Below are positions 40,215 to 52,272 of a stretch of 64,000 nucleotides of DNA, in pieces. The translations under genes were made by a program, and so were the position numbers. This DNA comes from Balanoglossus misakiensis. Its lineage: Eukaryota; Hemichordata. The notes below the pieces were generated by a model, which saw nothing but the letters and a program-made list of their open reading frames with translations, made no database searches and was not told the DNA's origin. Location: contig CM082577.2 of NCBI GenBank assembly GCA_040954595.2, positions 1,674,001 to 1,738,000 of the forward strand, given 5' to 3'. The first letter of the stretch is position 1, and each line of letters opens with the position of its first letter.

Positions 40215-40531
40215 TGGTGATCTTTGTTGTTGAGCAAATTCAAGGTCCTTAAAATGATGAATTACAATATTAAGTCGTGGATCAAAGAATTCACAGCGCT
40301 GCCATGCCAAATCTCATCGTTCTTTCGTAAGTAATCATCGTTCTCGTGTTTTCGTTCACGCTGGCTCCTCAGTTAACCTTTGACCTCCCGAGTTTCACGT
40401 GTTTCTTATCCTTCTGCCTCATTGGTTCACTGAACCCTGTCATAAACAATATAACCCAATCAAAAAAGTCCTTACTGCTGTTGGTGTTCTGCTGGAAAAA
40501 CGATCCGAGTGATCAAAGATAACCCGGGCAC
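40215..40531. promoter_or_regulatory. bidirectional promoter between COX19 and the gene at 40532
   Basis: Only 317 bases separate the two divergent start codons. The interval contains an E-box CACGTG (40396-40401), an inverted CCAAT box ATTGG (40421-40425) and a direct CCAAT (40456-40460). No TATA box is obvious. This is the usual make-up of a TATA-less shared housekeeping promoter. Confidence 0.6.
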
Positions 40532-43500
40532 ATGGATAAGATGCGCGTTGTGTGTGGCAGCGATTGTATGGGTGAGTGTAGCCTGATTTCTTCCTTTGGA
40601 AATCACAAACTTGTCACCGGAGATTGTGAGTTGCTTTCGACATTTTGACGTGGTATGAGTTGGTTAAACCTGTGATGGGGAAAATGCCCAGGATCATCCT
40701 GACGCAGGGAGGATGGACATGGATGTACATTCCATGCCTGACATAAATATGCAAATTTTATTTCGCGGGAAGACAAGTGAATCCATGAATCCAGCCAAAG
40801 CAACCATACGACAGGATGTCCGATCCATGGACTTTCCTGGCTTTTTTGCTTTCTGTCTCAATTCACGACCGAGACCAGTATAAAAGACGAATAAGCACAC
40901 TCGGAGGCTCAGGGTTTATGGAACGAAGGGAAAGATGCATCGCGCGGCGTGATGATGACTCATACCAACGGACCTCCCCGTGAGGAATGAAATACCGATG
41001 AGCAATAAAACAGCGCTGCTCTTTCATAAATAAATACATCGTTCAAAATCCTCAAAGTTGGCAGAATTTACCCTTCTTTAATTTTTGACGAGTGATTACC
41101 AAGTGAAATCAACCCTTCTTTGAACAAAAAGTATATGACAAGAAAGTTGTCACAATGATCCGTGAGCTACTGAAATTTTGAAAAGCTAGCCCCCCGCGTA
41201 CAGGTCTGTGCATGTGCTCCGGGCGTGAAAAGCATATCAAAGCTTTGTATTGTCTAGAGGAAAGCGTGCATGCGTTTTTCTTCCTTTCCAGATAATTCTC
41301 TTCAAAACATACCCAGTGATGCGGAGTCACCATGGAAACCTGACATTGACGAAGTAATTGGTAGTGGCAGTGATGACAACGAGGTGGCAAATAGTCCCCA
41401 GTTTGTGTCATCTGGCAGAGGAAGTGGCCGTTGCAACCGGAAAATGTCCATCAGAGATCTGAAACTTCCATGTGCTGCCAAGCACTTGCTGCTGGATGAT
41501 GCTCACTATGTCAAGGTCAGTATGATTCTCAACATGCTTTTCAAAATGCTTCCCATGTACATTCAAAATCTCACCATTTCCAACAGTTTGTCTTAAAATA
41601 ATTTACATCAGTCACTTAAGACAAATTTCCGACATTTTTTTCTGGTTTCCAGACAACAAGTGAAAACAACGTGGCTTGCTCAGTTGCTGACCTTTAACAT
41701 TGATAGGAAGCATATATATTTTTGTCTGTCTGACATCCACTGTCTTATTTTATTATCTTTGACAGTCCAATGAAAAAGAAATGTCACAATCATGTGACCC
41801 AATGTTGGGGAGATCTGCCAATATAGGAAAGTCCATAGGCAGAGGAAGAGCTGTTTACGAACAGATGAAAAGACAGCAGGTGAACACTAAACCAAAGAAG
41901 ACATCTCCTTTTGCCCATCATATACCAGCAAAGGTAAATGTTGATTTTTGCAAGTCTGTAGTACCATCGTATCAGAGGGAAAATAAACACATGACTTACT
42001 TAACTTGGAAGAGAAATTCAACTGCTACAGTGGTCATCTCTTTGAAGAAAATTAAATTGAAACATTTGTTGGCTTCCATAGTAAACTGATTTTCATTACC
42101 ATGGTGATGATCCCATGCTTGTGTGTTTCACAAAATGTCTTTTCATGAAATCACTAGGAGGTACCAGCTGATGAACTCAACAAACAGAAGACTAAAAACG
42201 GGCTCTTAAAATGGCCCGAAAAATTCTCACTTGATGTGGAAAAACACAAGGACTTGTTAAAGTTTCACCCCAAGCTTAGCATCGACAGGACAGCTAGAGT
42301 TCGCAGAAGATGTACTGAGCCTCGTGCAAATGAGAAAGCTACAGAAGACGATGTGTCAAAGTATTGCCTGTTCAGTAGTTCCCAGCTATTGGAAGATCAG
42401 ATATCAATTACTAAGTTTGAAAGAACTGGCAGGCGATCTGGATTTTGCCTTTCCCCTTCAAGTGCTCTTGAGACAACCAAGAGCTCTGAAATACCGCCCT
42501 GCTGCCAAAGACACAAAAAAGTTTTTGATGAAATGTGCCACAGGGAATCCAGTGATATGAATAATAACCATCAGATGACGCCCACTGCTGAAACCGAGTG
42601 CAACCACTCTTCGGAGCTCTTGTCAGAATCCATACTTCAAGACAACCTCCAGGAGGGAGGTCCCATCGGAAACAATGCAGCATCTGGTAATGTTATTGTA
42701 CCACAGGAACTCAGATTCAGGTCCTGTGATGTCAGTGCCTTAGGTCTTGGTGTAGAAGGGACAGAGGAAAGAGAGAAAAGTGGCGTAGAGCTTCAAACGA
42801 AAGCCGGAGATGGTGAACAAGATGTCGATGAAGCCAGAGTCTCAGTGCCTGTTTCCGATGCAAACCCCATCACAGTCAGAGCAAGAAAGGTACATAAAGA
42901 CGCCTGTGATACTGCTGGTGAATCTCCAAATCTCTCCACAAAAGAGGTCTGCTCCTACTTTAAGTCTTTCAGAGAAATTGTCTCATCACAGGGTAACCCC
43001 ACAAATCACCTCCAAAAAGACAAGATATTACAAGATCTTCACCAAACTGTTGCCAGAATCAGGGAGCCAGGCTTAGTGCCAGATCCAGAGAAGGTGAGAG
43101 AAAAAGAAGATGAAAAAGTGTGGTTCACTGATGAAAATATGGAGCCATATGCAGATGATTGGGATACCGCTTTGGTAAGTGTAAAGATTCTAATCATTGG
43201 TATTGGAGAAATCTGCTTTTAGTTCACATAGATTTCTTCTGACTCATTGTTGTCAATCTCTTACATGAGGCAAGTCATGTTTGTTATTCTGTAGTGCAAT
43301 ACAAGAGATTTCAAAGAAGTGTTGAAACGGCTCATAGCTATTTTCTAATCCACAGGATGATCTGCTCGTAGATGGCCCTTGTACCCTGGAGATCTACAAT
43401 CTACCAACGGATGTCAAGATGTCAAACGTTTTTGAATATTTGGAAGCATTTGATGATGTACTCGCATGTCAAATTGACAGAAATCCTGACAACCGCAATT

Positions 43501-43913
43501 ATGTCGGTGCTGTGGCACGAATCAGGTTAGAATGTTAATGTATTCGAGTGTTGTTCTTCAATGTCATCTTTGGGCCATGTTTGTGTAGTCTCTGTGAAAA
43601 TGGTCGATATTTAAACATAACAGCATTTTCACATGTCACTTTCATTCTTGCAGGATGACAAGTTCAAAGTCAAGTGAATGGCTGATATCATGTCTTCATG
43701 GCTCAGAATCACCATTTCCTGGTAAGCTGTCACAAATGGCACCAAACCCTAATGATTTCCTGGATCATAAAATCTAACATTAGTCGATGGAAACATTGAA
43801 GAATTTGTCCATCTTTGACATTGTTTCATGATGTAATATATTAACATTCTGTTTTTACAGGTACGTACCCAGAAGACCAAGTACCCCTCCTTGTTTGTAG
43901 TAAATGTTTGTGA
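40532..43913 (+). CDS. uncharacterised 579-residue protein with RRM-like C-terminal segment, seven exons
   Basis: Exons 40532-40571, 41292-41515, 41766-41933, 42158-43174, 43356-43525, 43654-43721 and 43861-43913 join in phase. The N-terminus (MDKMRVVCGSDCMDN) leads into an acidic and then basic low-complexity region; KSIGRGRAVYEQMKRQQ (exon 3) looks helical. The large exon 4 is Ser/Glu/Thr-rich and probably disordered. Near the C-terminus, WDTALDDLL precedes CTLEIYNLPTDVKMSNVFEYL and VGAVARIR, spaced like the first two elements of an RNA-recognition-motif fold. This recalls the degenerate RRM of R3HCC1/R3HCC1L, but the match is not close enough to name it. The protein ends shortly after, at LLVCSKCL. 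It shares a promoter with COX19. Poly(A) signal AATAAA near 44840. Function unknown; RNA-related is an inference. Confidence 0.72.
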
Positions 43914-46900
43914 TCTCATTGCGATGAGCAAGAGATTGTAGTCTTCTGATGTCCAGATGGAACATGCATTGAAAACGTACATCTCAACAAATATAACCAC
44001 TGACATAAGAGGATATTGTGATTAAAGGGACAAAGTCTCTCTTTTTTCATGTCAAAATCCATTAAATATGTACTCCAAATCAATAAGTAGCTCATATGAT
44101 GACAACACATGGCTTGAAGAATACCACGAACCAGCGGCCTGTGTGTGTTACGGTTCTAATGATCAAAAACGAACGTACAGAACCAGATGCCGACTTCAGC
44201 ATAGCAATCTCAGTTTACTCTGGCTAATTATATTGGAGTTCTTATCAGTGTTTTGAGACGCTTAAATGATACCCGTTGTATTACGGTGCAATTATCCCCA
44301 AATAGTTCCAATCGTGTTAAAGGAAGTCATCAAAAGGAGGATGTAGTGTTCATGAGAGCTTTTGGAGAATGGAGACTGTACTTGGCCAAAATAAGATGCC
44401 TTCCACATCTCCTGTACAGGATCTTCTCTCACACTCTGGCGTTTCATAACTGTCCTTTTCTCCAGATTGGTCGAGAAACATACTGATCATACCACTCCAT
44501 AGGTCAAATATACAGTGTTAACATGGCCAGTTGCAAAGACAGTCACAAAACAATGCAGAGCAGCACAAAGAAAGAACTCAAGAAATTTTGAACTGAGAGT
44601 TTAAACTCAATTCTCTGCATTTTCTGTACCCAGTACTAATGTTTCAGAATTTTCATTTTTTGTATTTTAATAATTACTTTGTTTTTCTTTAGCCTATAGT
44701 AATGTTTCAGAAATTTTGTCATTTGTTCTTGGAATTTGATAATAATATAAGTAGTCTTGTGTTCAGATTTTACAGATTTTGCCTCTTTGTTTCAATCTTC
44801 TTGCAGAGTCTGTGTGTACTAATTCAATGATTATTGCAAAATAAAATTTTAAAAATGTGCATTGGTTGTGTATGCTTTATGCAAAGATTGTATTTCTCAT
44901 GTTGCTGATGTTCTTCTGGTCATTAAAAAAAGCTATATTGCTGATGGTAGATTTCAAATTTTCTTTTGATGAAAGAGCCCCGCAAATTTCATCAAACCTC
45001 CATGCATGGTCGACCAATCAAAATGTTGCCAAAGCGTAAAAATTGCAGATTGGGACAGTTGAAGTCTAGACGGTATTAATTACGATGGTAATGATGAAGA
45101 ACGTAATTTCAGTAAACATGATAGGCTACCATGTAAAGATAAATCGCCCTTGAAACTAAAAACCTCCCAGCTCATTTCTATAAAATACGTGCATTGGTTC
45201 TATACAAAAGACTTCACTCAACCTAATTCTCAGGAGAACTATGAACGATTTTAATTATGCATCCATGGAAGCATCCTCCACAAAGGAAAATATTATTATC
45301 AAATGATGATATGGGCAACTGTTGCATAGGCAACAGTTTTCTGCCATGTCGGGTTCGATAAGCTCCTTGCGACCTAGCCAGGGAAAAGGCCGGTGGAATC
45401 AACGCGTTACTCAACTTATACTTGAGTCTGATGTGTGGTATAGAAGAGATGATTAACTTCATATCGTTGGTAACCTGTCACAGTAATTCAAACGCTAGTA
45501 AGTTCACTGTCATTATCACTAACCTTTTATCTATGCCTCGATGAGCAGCCCACTTACGAGACAGTCTTGAAACAATCGTCCACCATCAGAGTCTGTTTTC
45601 TGCCCCGCGAAGTTTGCTTGTTATGCAGGTAATTAAACGACAGAGTCTTACTTTACCGGACGCATAACCCCAGAATAATCGGCGATCACCTGAAACACCC
45701 CATACTGCCTGCGCTGTTACTATGGCAGCCGGGTATCGCGACTTTGCTATAGCAACAATAACATTCTTAATCAGCATCGTTGGAAAACTGATGAAGTATG
45801 GCCAATTAAATCCAGGGCAATCTAATTTTCATTTCCCGGGTTAAGTTGATGGATTTCTCGATTGAATAGTGGCATATATATGAACTCAGCTGGGCTTCTA
45901 GTAATATCCACGTCCTAAAGGTTATCAATAATTATATTAACTTGTTTGTGCATTTGCAAATTTGCCATATTGATTGTGCGATGTGGCCTACGCATGGAGA
46001 CACTCAATACATGGTCACTTCACGTGACCTTATTGGTATTTCATACACAAAGTACGCACCAGAGACAAAGTTTTAGGAGACATTGGAATAGATGTTATAA
46101 TAAGAATAGGCCTACTAGTAGTACTAGGGCTGCTATATTGTCAGAATGTTTCGTGATAAGATGTTTCGTGACAAATGCGACTGACAGAAAATATCACCAC
46201 GGACCAGCGTTGCCCTTGCCGACTGAGTGGTAACATTTCCGAGTGACAGCGTGAGATTTTTATTACTCACCATGGAAACCACCAACCATGCGCGTCTGTG
46301 CAACCCGGGTATTAACTCTAAAGGGCGCCCCCACAGAGCCGACTGAAAGCTTAAGCAATTCGATTCAAGATTATATTTACACACAATACAATTATTATTG
46401 AATTTTTTGCACTGTCATCGTCACCCCCGTCTGAGATCGAGTCATCCATGTTAAATCCATGTTTTTCACACAAGTACAAGATTTAAATATAAAAAAATGA
46501 TGCTCCGTCATTCAAAGCTACATAACTGTGCGAAAATCTTCCTATGAAATATTTTTTGGAAACCCGTAAAGTAATTAATCTCGAACGGACTGAATGTAAT
46601 CAGGTGATGTTGATACGCATAACTTGTACGTGCTTCTATAGGTAACGACACCACACAAAACAGTAAAAAAAAATTATGATGTTATGCCCCTGTTACTTTC
46701 AGCTATTCGGTATTTTTTTCGCAGTTTCTCGATACACGGAACAAAAATACAGGAAAATGTCAAAGATTGCGCTAGTGTCGCGTGGAGTAAAGAATTGCTT
46801 GATGACGTAGGCCATGAAATGCACCAATTGATCAGTTTATTGCATACTGCTTTCAAAAGAGTACCTCGTGGTCACTGAGAAAACACCGAACATTGCGTCA

Positions 46901-47551
46901 GTCTCGACTTAATTGGTTGTCCAATTAAGTGCTTTATCGTGTCGCTAATTCGGACAAATAAAACGTGAACACTTTCATGATGGCGATGTCCGGATGATAC
47001 TCTCTGCCGTAAAAGAGTAATCTGCCACTTCAGATTCTTATCTGTGTAATTGTCTGCAAGCAGACTTTCTCCCCACGGGGTGAGATTTTTCGTATCGGCA
47101 TTTCAAATCCTCTCACCCGCCTGTCTCCATGGAGACGTGAGCGCACATTGAAACGCACAGTCCAGATCTTTATCGGTATTGGCGGTAAAATGTTCACGTT
47201 ATGATAACTTCGCTCGGATATATTACTTATATGTGAAAATATCATAATAGATTTTCCCACTTCGCAAATGCGAATGACAAGTAAGTGTGTGTCTCAACAC
47301 AAGGCAACGTTGTCTGCAAATGTGTATTGCAATATATGTCAATCAAAGCACGCGTGCGTTCGGTGCCAACTTCACTTGAGGGAATTATTAAGACAAATTC
47401 CAGTAGCGCTAGATGCGCGTTGGAACTGAAACATGATATTAAATGTAAAGCTGTATGTTCTGTCGAGTAAATGGGTTATAAGTATCATTTTCCCAATTGC
47501 TTCACAATAATAGGACTTTCCCCCCTAATGGAATCGATTATAAAATGAACA
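43914..47551. other. intergenic region, no gene recognised
   Basis: The start is the 3' untranslated region of the preceding gene (AATAAA near 44840). Beyond it are only short frames on both strands. Sequence from about 45300 onward is richer in CpG than the rest of the window's spacers. Confidence 0.45.
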
Positions 47552-48202
47552 TCAGCGAAAATCGAGGGAAGTATAAAAAACGTGTAATAAAATGCACGGT
47601 AAGATCAGACCCACGTCAACGTGGGGAACCCGTGATTTGTTTTCAACGTAACTGTCTGGATCGAACGTAAAGCAGTCCGACGAATTCAGTTTGTGGACTC
47701 TAAACTTCCTAGCGACGCAAAATTCCCGGCCGGTCGTGTACATGTCGCCGATGCGCTGTCCCTTCAGGCTGGCATCGGCGCACGCGTGGTACATGTTGTC
47801 GCAGAAATCCTCGCAAACGGTCAGCGTCTCCAGCTTGTAGAACTTGTGCTGCATCGGCGAGCACACGTAGCACATGAGAAAGTTGAGAAACTTGACGCAG
47901 CGCTCGTCGGCGCCGTAGGGCGGCGGGATCCCGTCGAAGATCATCTCGATCTCCTCTTGGTGGCAACAGGAATAGTCCATGTACCAGGTGCAGTTCTTCA
48001 GGTACGGTTCCTTCCTCGGCGAGCGGTTGGCGAAGTACGGACAGAACGGTTCTTTGGAATCCTTCTCCTCCGTTTTTTCGTCCAGGCTGCTGTACATACC
48101 GCTGTTACTACAGACTGCGCTAGGACACTGCCATGAACATACGGTTACCAACAGCAGACAAACCCCCGTCCCGCGGGACGTCCATTTGGATGACGTCATC
48201 AA
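47552..48202 (-). CDS. folate-receptor-like secreted or GPI-anchored protein, single exon
   Basis: 216 residues without an intron. Residues about 10-33 form a signal peptide. The ectodomain has 12 cysteines between residues 54 and 177, including NCTWYMDYSCC (70-80), which parallels the C-x-W-x-x-x-x-CC core of the folate-receptor/riboflavin-binding family, and the later C..C, CEDFC and C pattern. N-glycosylation sequons lie at about 59, 70, 173 and 188. A hydrophobic C-terminus (VDVGLILPCILLHVFY, 195-210) after a polar stretch suggests a GPI-attachment signal. Folate receptors are 220-260 residues and usually multi-exon, so this may be a retro-copied or divergent member. Binding of folate itself is not assured; related proteins include retbindin and the N-terminal domain of HHIP. 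A CpG-rich block lies upstream. Confidence 0.8.
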   Translation of the reverse strand: MMTSSKWTSRGTGVCLLLVTVCSWQCPSAVCSNSGMYSSLDEKTEEKDSKEPFCPYFANRSPRKEPYLKNCTWYMDYSCCHQEEIEMIFDGIPPPYGADERCVKFLNFLMCYVCSPMQHKFYKLETLTVCEDFCDNMYHACADASLKGQRIGDMYTTGREFCVARKFRVHKLNSSDCFTFDPDSYVENKSRVPHVDVGLILPCILLHVFYTSLDFR

Positions 48203-48302
48203 GCACGACGAAGTTCTCCACTTTCCCCCCGGGCTTGGCTGTGTTATACACTGCAGCTAAAATATCGCCATCCACAAAGGCGATCTGAGAGCAGAACTGG
48301 CC

Positions 48303-48324
48303 AGTGTCACAAAAATGTGACACT
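48303..48324. promoter_or_regulatory. 8-base inverted repeat upstream of the folate-receptor-like gene
   Basis: AGTGTCAC, six bases (AAAAAT), then GTGACACT, about 100 bases upstream of the start codon at 48202. The symmetric arrangement could be a dimeric factor site (T-box-like half sites) or a chance hairpin. Confidence 0.35.
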
Positions 48325-48349
48325 AAATTTCGATGCTATCTGGTCAATT

Positions 48350-50450
48350 TGAGTTGCAGACATCACGGCATTCCTTTTTTTCCGTACAAGGACAATCCAC
48401 GTTTCCCCAGCTAGGACGGCCGTCATGGAGAGGCGACTGAAGATACTGTAGATTGAATCAGAAAGTCTCACAAATAGATCTCCACGACGAGGTCAAGGGT
48501 CAATGTTTGTAGTAGCTCATCAACCAAAAAAGCGAGCTTTTCCCAACGCAAACGACGGACTTGCGGTTTAGAATCCGCCGAAAGTGTTCTGATTCGTGTC
48601 GACTAATCCGCGAGAGTTAGTACGAAAATCCCACAAGGACCGCGGCTGCTTTAAAAATAGATCGCACCCTAAAAATAGAACGCGCAGAATCTCCGAAGGA
48701 CGAGTGACAACTCCCTCGGGACGACACCTGCGTTTTCGATGATGTATGGCGGCCAGAGAAAAAGTGAACAGTGCGGTCTATTCAAATGTCAACCCAGAGC
48801 GCCAACATCCATCACCTGATCACAAGGCACGCAAGAGGAGATAATAGGTGTGAAACGAAAGTCTAGTAACATCTCCAAGCTAGAGTCTTTCTTCACACAT
48901 TCTTTCTGCAGGCGTTCTCAGTGAATTCGCGCACACCTAGCAACACGAGATGGGCGGACAGGTATCTGAGTCCGCGTCCTTGTTTTTCCACTGTTGCCAA
49001 TATACGTGGTTTTCTCCCATGATCCTAGCAATGGTAACCAACGTCGAGACTACTGTAAATTCTACGCAACGTCGACGCTCTCAGGCAAACTGAATAACCC
49101 ACGGACGTCAACATACACACACGTCGCACGTTTCATCCGAATGAAACTAGCATATAGGATCGGGATGCTGTCACGCGTTCATACGATGTATTCTCTCGTT
49201 CCTGTTCGTCGACTGCAGACTGTGCCTGTTTTTACCCAGCTACTACGAGCTAGGCCGCTTCACGTTCCGACCCTCGTGTCCCAAATCTCAGATATTTACC
49301 TGTGGATCTCACTTTATCACTTCAGCCGCCGACTCTTCCCATCGCGTCTCTCCGACACCTCCACTGCACGCAACTGTTCACGCAATTGCCATGCATTCAA
49401 CGTCATACACGCGAAGCTAGTGACGAGAGAACGATGTTCTGATTGTAATATCACGCGGTATATAGCACTAGTATTACTGCACTCCGGGGAACACGGAAAC
49501 TTGGAAAGAGATTGATACTGAAATAATCTAACCGACAAGCAAACCCGTAAATCCGTTGTTGGCTCGTTGAAAGATTGGGAAAATATAGCGCTGCTATTGT
49601 CGGTAGTCTGATGGATTTATTACCTGCGACTGACTAGCGGTAAGACCCCTTTGCCCTAATTTCCTTCGTAGGTTTCTGTGTGGTGAGTATGCATCACCCT
49701 AATACCGTCTGCAGCCCGATACAGGTAAACCACCAACTACTTTAGCTACACGCTTGGAACTGACTGACAAAATGCGAGTATACAAGTACATGAAATTTCC
49801 TTGGAAGACCGACCGTAGCTACTAGTTTCACTGAGAACCACGCTGCATGTCATGGGAGAAATTGTCATATGCAAACTCGAAGTTGAGAACAATTCTGACG
49901 CCAGGCCTTGGGATTGGCTTTCGTTTGCCTCATGGATAATTCCAATAGAGCAATATGCTGTGCTTGTACTTACTGCGCACGGTTCAAGGTCAAGATCAAA
50001 CCTGCAAGGGGTGGTGCCGCGAGAAATGACGAAGCAACTGATAGCTAGACACGTCGAAACGCATATACAGCCATTGGAAACCGCACGCCGTTTGTCGTGT
50101 CAGCATCTCAGATGAGAAAGCGTTGTAATCATGGACGCCCGCTATGAGTTGAACGTACGTTCGCGGTCGATATCCAGTAACCACGGCAACTCACGCGCCA
50201 ATGACCACGCGTCTGGACTTCTTTACAACGCAATTTTCGCCAGGATGCGAGGAAGATTCTCGGCTTTTCTACCAAACGTGTTTCGACTTAAATATGTTGT
50301 TTCTAGTACTATACCTTGTAAACCCACGGCCTCAACTCACGTCCTACACAACTTGAGGGCACAACACGTGACGACACATTTTTTTGTATGGAGGAGTTCG
50401 TGTGTTCTGGTGTGTGTGTGTAACGAGCGGCGACAACCGGAGTCTGACTC
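48350..50450. promoter_or_regulatory. CpG-rich block upstream of the folate-receptor-like gene
   Basis: Sampled 60-base lines here contain about six to eight CG dinucleotides, against zero to two in most spacers of this window. No protein gene is convincing here, although GC-rich composition opens frames of up to 173 codons. In a genome with mosaic methylation this pattern fits an unmethylated promoter. Confidence 0.45.
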
Positions 50451-51978
50451 TACTACATATCCTATTACATATCAAAAGAAGCTGGGAAAAATAATGTTAA
50501 AAATTAGGCGACTTTGCCCCTTTTAACCCGCCACAATGTAAAACATACAGTGTACACATGATTCAAATACCAGTACAATAACACGTCAATACGTGATAAT
50601 CCAGCGATGGTGCTATTACAATTAATGCGAAACGATGTCACTGAATTGCGAGAATCGAATAAAAAATAAAAATGGTTTCATCGATCAGCAAATCTGAACC
50701 CATTCATTATTCACAATTAGCGACGCGTACAATTTACGTGAGCATGCGTCTTGAATAAAAGTAAATGTTGCTAGTTTATCGCTTGGCTTTTTAAAAATAT
50801 TTTCAGCTATGTAATTACAACTGTGCGTTTTGGATAATTTATTTGCTCAATTAGCCTGCAAACACTTACGTTGTTACGTTGGAAACTAACAGTGCCAAAA
50901 TAGGCATATTTGACTTTTTCAAAGTCAGTTGATAGCTCCGATAAAATGAAGTTTTTCCCATTTCTTCAATATTTAAAACGCGTTCTCCGTTTACATTGCT
51001 TTGCTCGATCAATAATCCTAAATCGATCAGCAGACTTCAGATTTTGTATGCGCGTGCGCGCCACAGCATCACCAAATCCAAGCACACTGAACCATTTTGT
51101 GATAAGTATGAATATTCAGATCGGTAAAAAAAATGTTCCACGAGTTCTAAATCATACCCATCTCCATGGATACATCATTTACCGCGGCACTTGGTTAATC
51201 ACAATTTCGCGTTTTAGAGAAACGCGATAATTAGGGCCACCATCAGCTTTCATGGGCGAGCAAATTTATTTGATCTCCATTAGTAGATTTAACGGTGCAA
51301 TAAGTGTGTATGCGGGAAACGTTATAGACGAAGTTAACTCGCAAAAGTAATTTGTTTCACTTTGTGATGACTTCGTTTATGACCAATAATGTTTCCACAG
51401 AATCTATGACGCCGTGTCATAAAAAACACTCTCTTTAGAGACCGCTTCACCAAGGTGGTTCCATAAACTGTCCGCCGCAAGTGTCGGGGAAAATAAAACC
51501 CTTTCATTTGTCTAGCCTGTACCATGCACGTGATAATCGATCAACCAATCATCGGTTTTTGTCTCAGGACACTCTTCACTTGTTTTTACTTTTTTGTTTT
51601 CGTAGTCATTTGGTGTGTGGCACTCAGTCGAATGATTGATCACACACCGGCACACGAAAACATGCTCATCAGTCATAGGAATAAAATTCTAATCACATGT
51701 ATGTCTTCATAATTGAATTCTGGGGTAACATCTGCTCGGAAACTGGAAGAAAGTTGAATCCAAAGGCTCTGACGTACTTTGTCAATTCATGCATGGCCTT
51801 TGTGTAAATCCATAAATGAACCTTAATGGTCCGTTGGTGGTCCATTACTGGAAAAATGTTAACATTGGTGCGTTATCCATAAATCATGTGTTATAATAAC
51901 ATTTCACAATACTCGTTTTCCTCGTTCAACCTGAAGTGACATTAGCACGTGCGGAGGCCTGGTTGGTGATTTACATAT

Positions 51979-52272
51979 TTAGATTGCGACTACTGATTTG
52001 AACTTGAAGTAAAACCAGACAGTATCTACGTTTTTCCTATTGGACATGTTCGCAAAGCTTTGCATAAAAACGGACATATTTTCCACCAGCCCTCTCACCT
52101 CGCTGTCAATGGTCGTCCCCTTGCTTCTTGTTTTGATTAATTTTAGCGAGAGATAAGATATTCCACAAAGTGCTGCCCAGACAGACATCAGCGATAACAT
52201 TGCTGATATATGCGATGTGAAGATGCCTAGATTTTCCAATATCAAAGTTTCCAACTCAAGCCAATTACGCAA
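51979..52272 (-). CDS. possible small membrane protein or exon (weak)
   Basis: An open frame of 97 codons in otherwise AT-rich spacer. It has a hydrophobic stretch (about residues 22-45: HISAMLSLMSVWAALCGISYLS), then a basic and a polar part. A CTGCTAG acceptor-like site stands just before the frame, and a GAG/GTGAGA donor-like site lies inside it after TTIDSE. I do not recognise a family. It could be an isolated exon of a gene otherwise not seen, or chance. Confidence 0.2.
   Translation of the reverse strand: MRNWLELETLILENLGIFTSHISAMLSLMSVWAALCGISYLSLKLIKTRSKGTTIDSEVRGLVENMSVFMQSFANMSNRKNVDTVWFYFKFKSVVAI

Noticed and set aside
45340-45380. GGGTTCGA word resembling a tRNA B box
   Set aside because: No A box at the right distance and no cloverleaf pairing; the same applies to similar words near 7204, 13435 and 62558.
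47693-48136. 147-codon plus-strand frame
   Set aside because: Shadow of the folate-receptor-like gene on the opposite strand.
48120-48323. 67-codon minus-strand frame overlapping the start of the folate-receptor-like gene
   Set aside because: It reads plausibly but is out of frame with the cysteine-rich protein and has no splice site that would join it.
48994-49515. 173-codon plus-strand frame in the CpG-rich block
   Set aside because: No family resemblance and no hydrophobic or domain pattern; the length is explained by high CG content and scarcity of stop codons.
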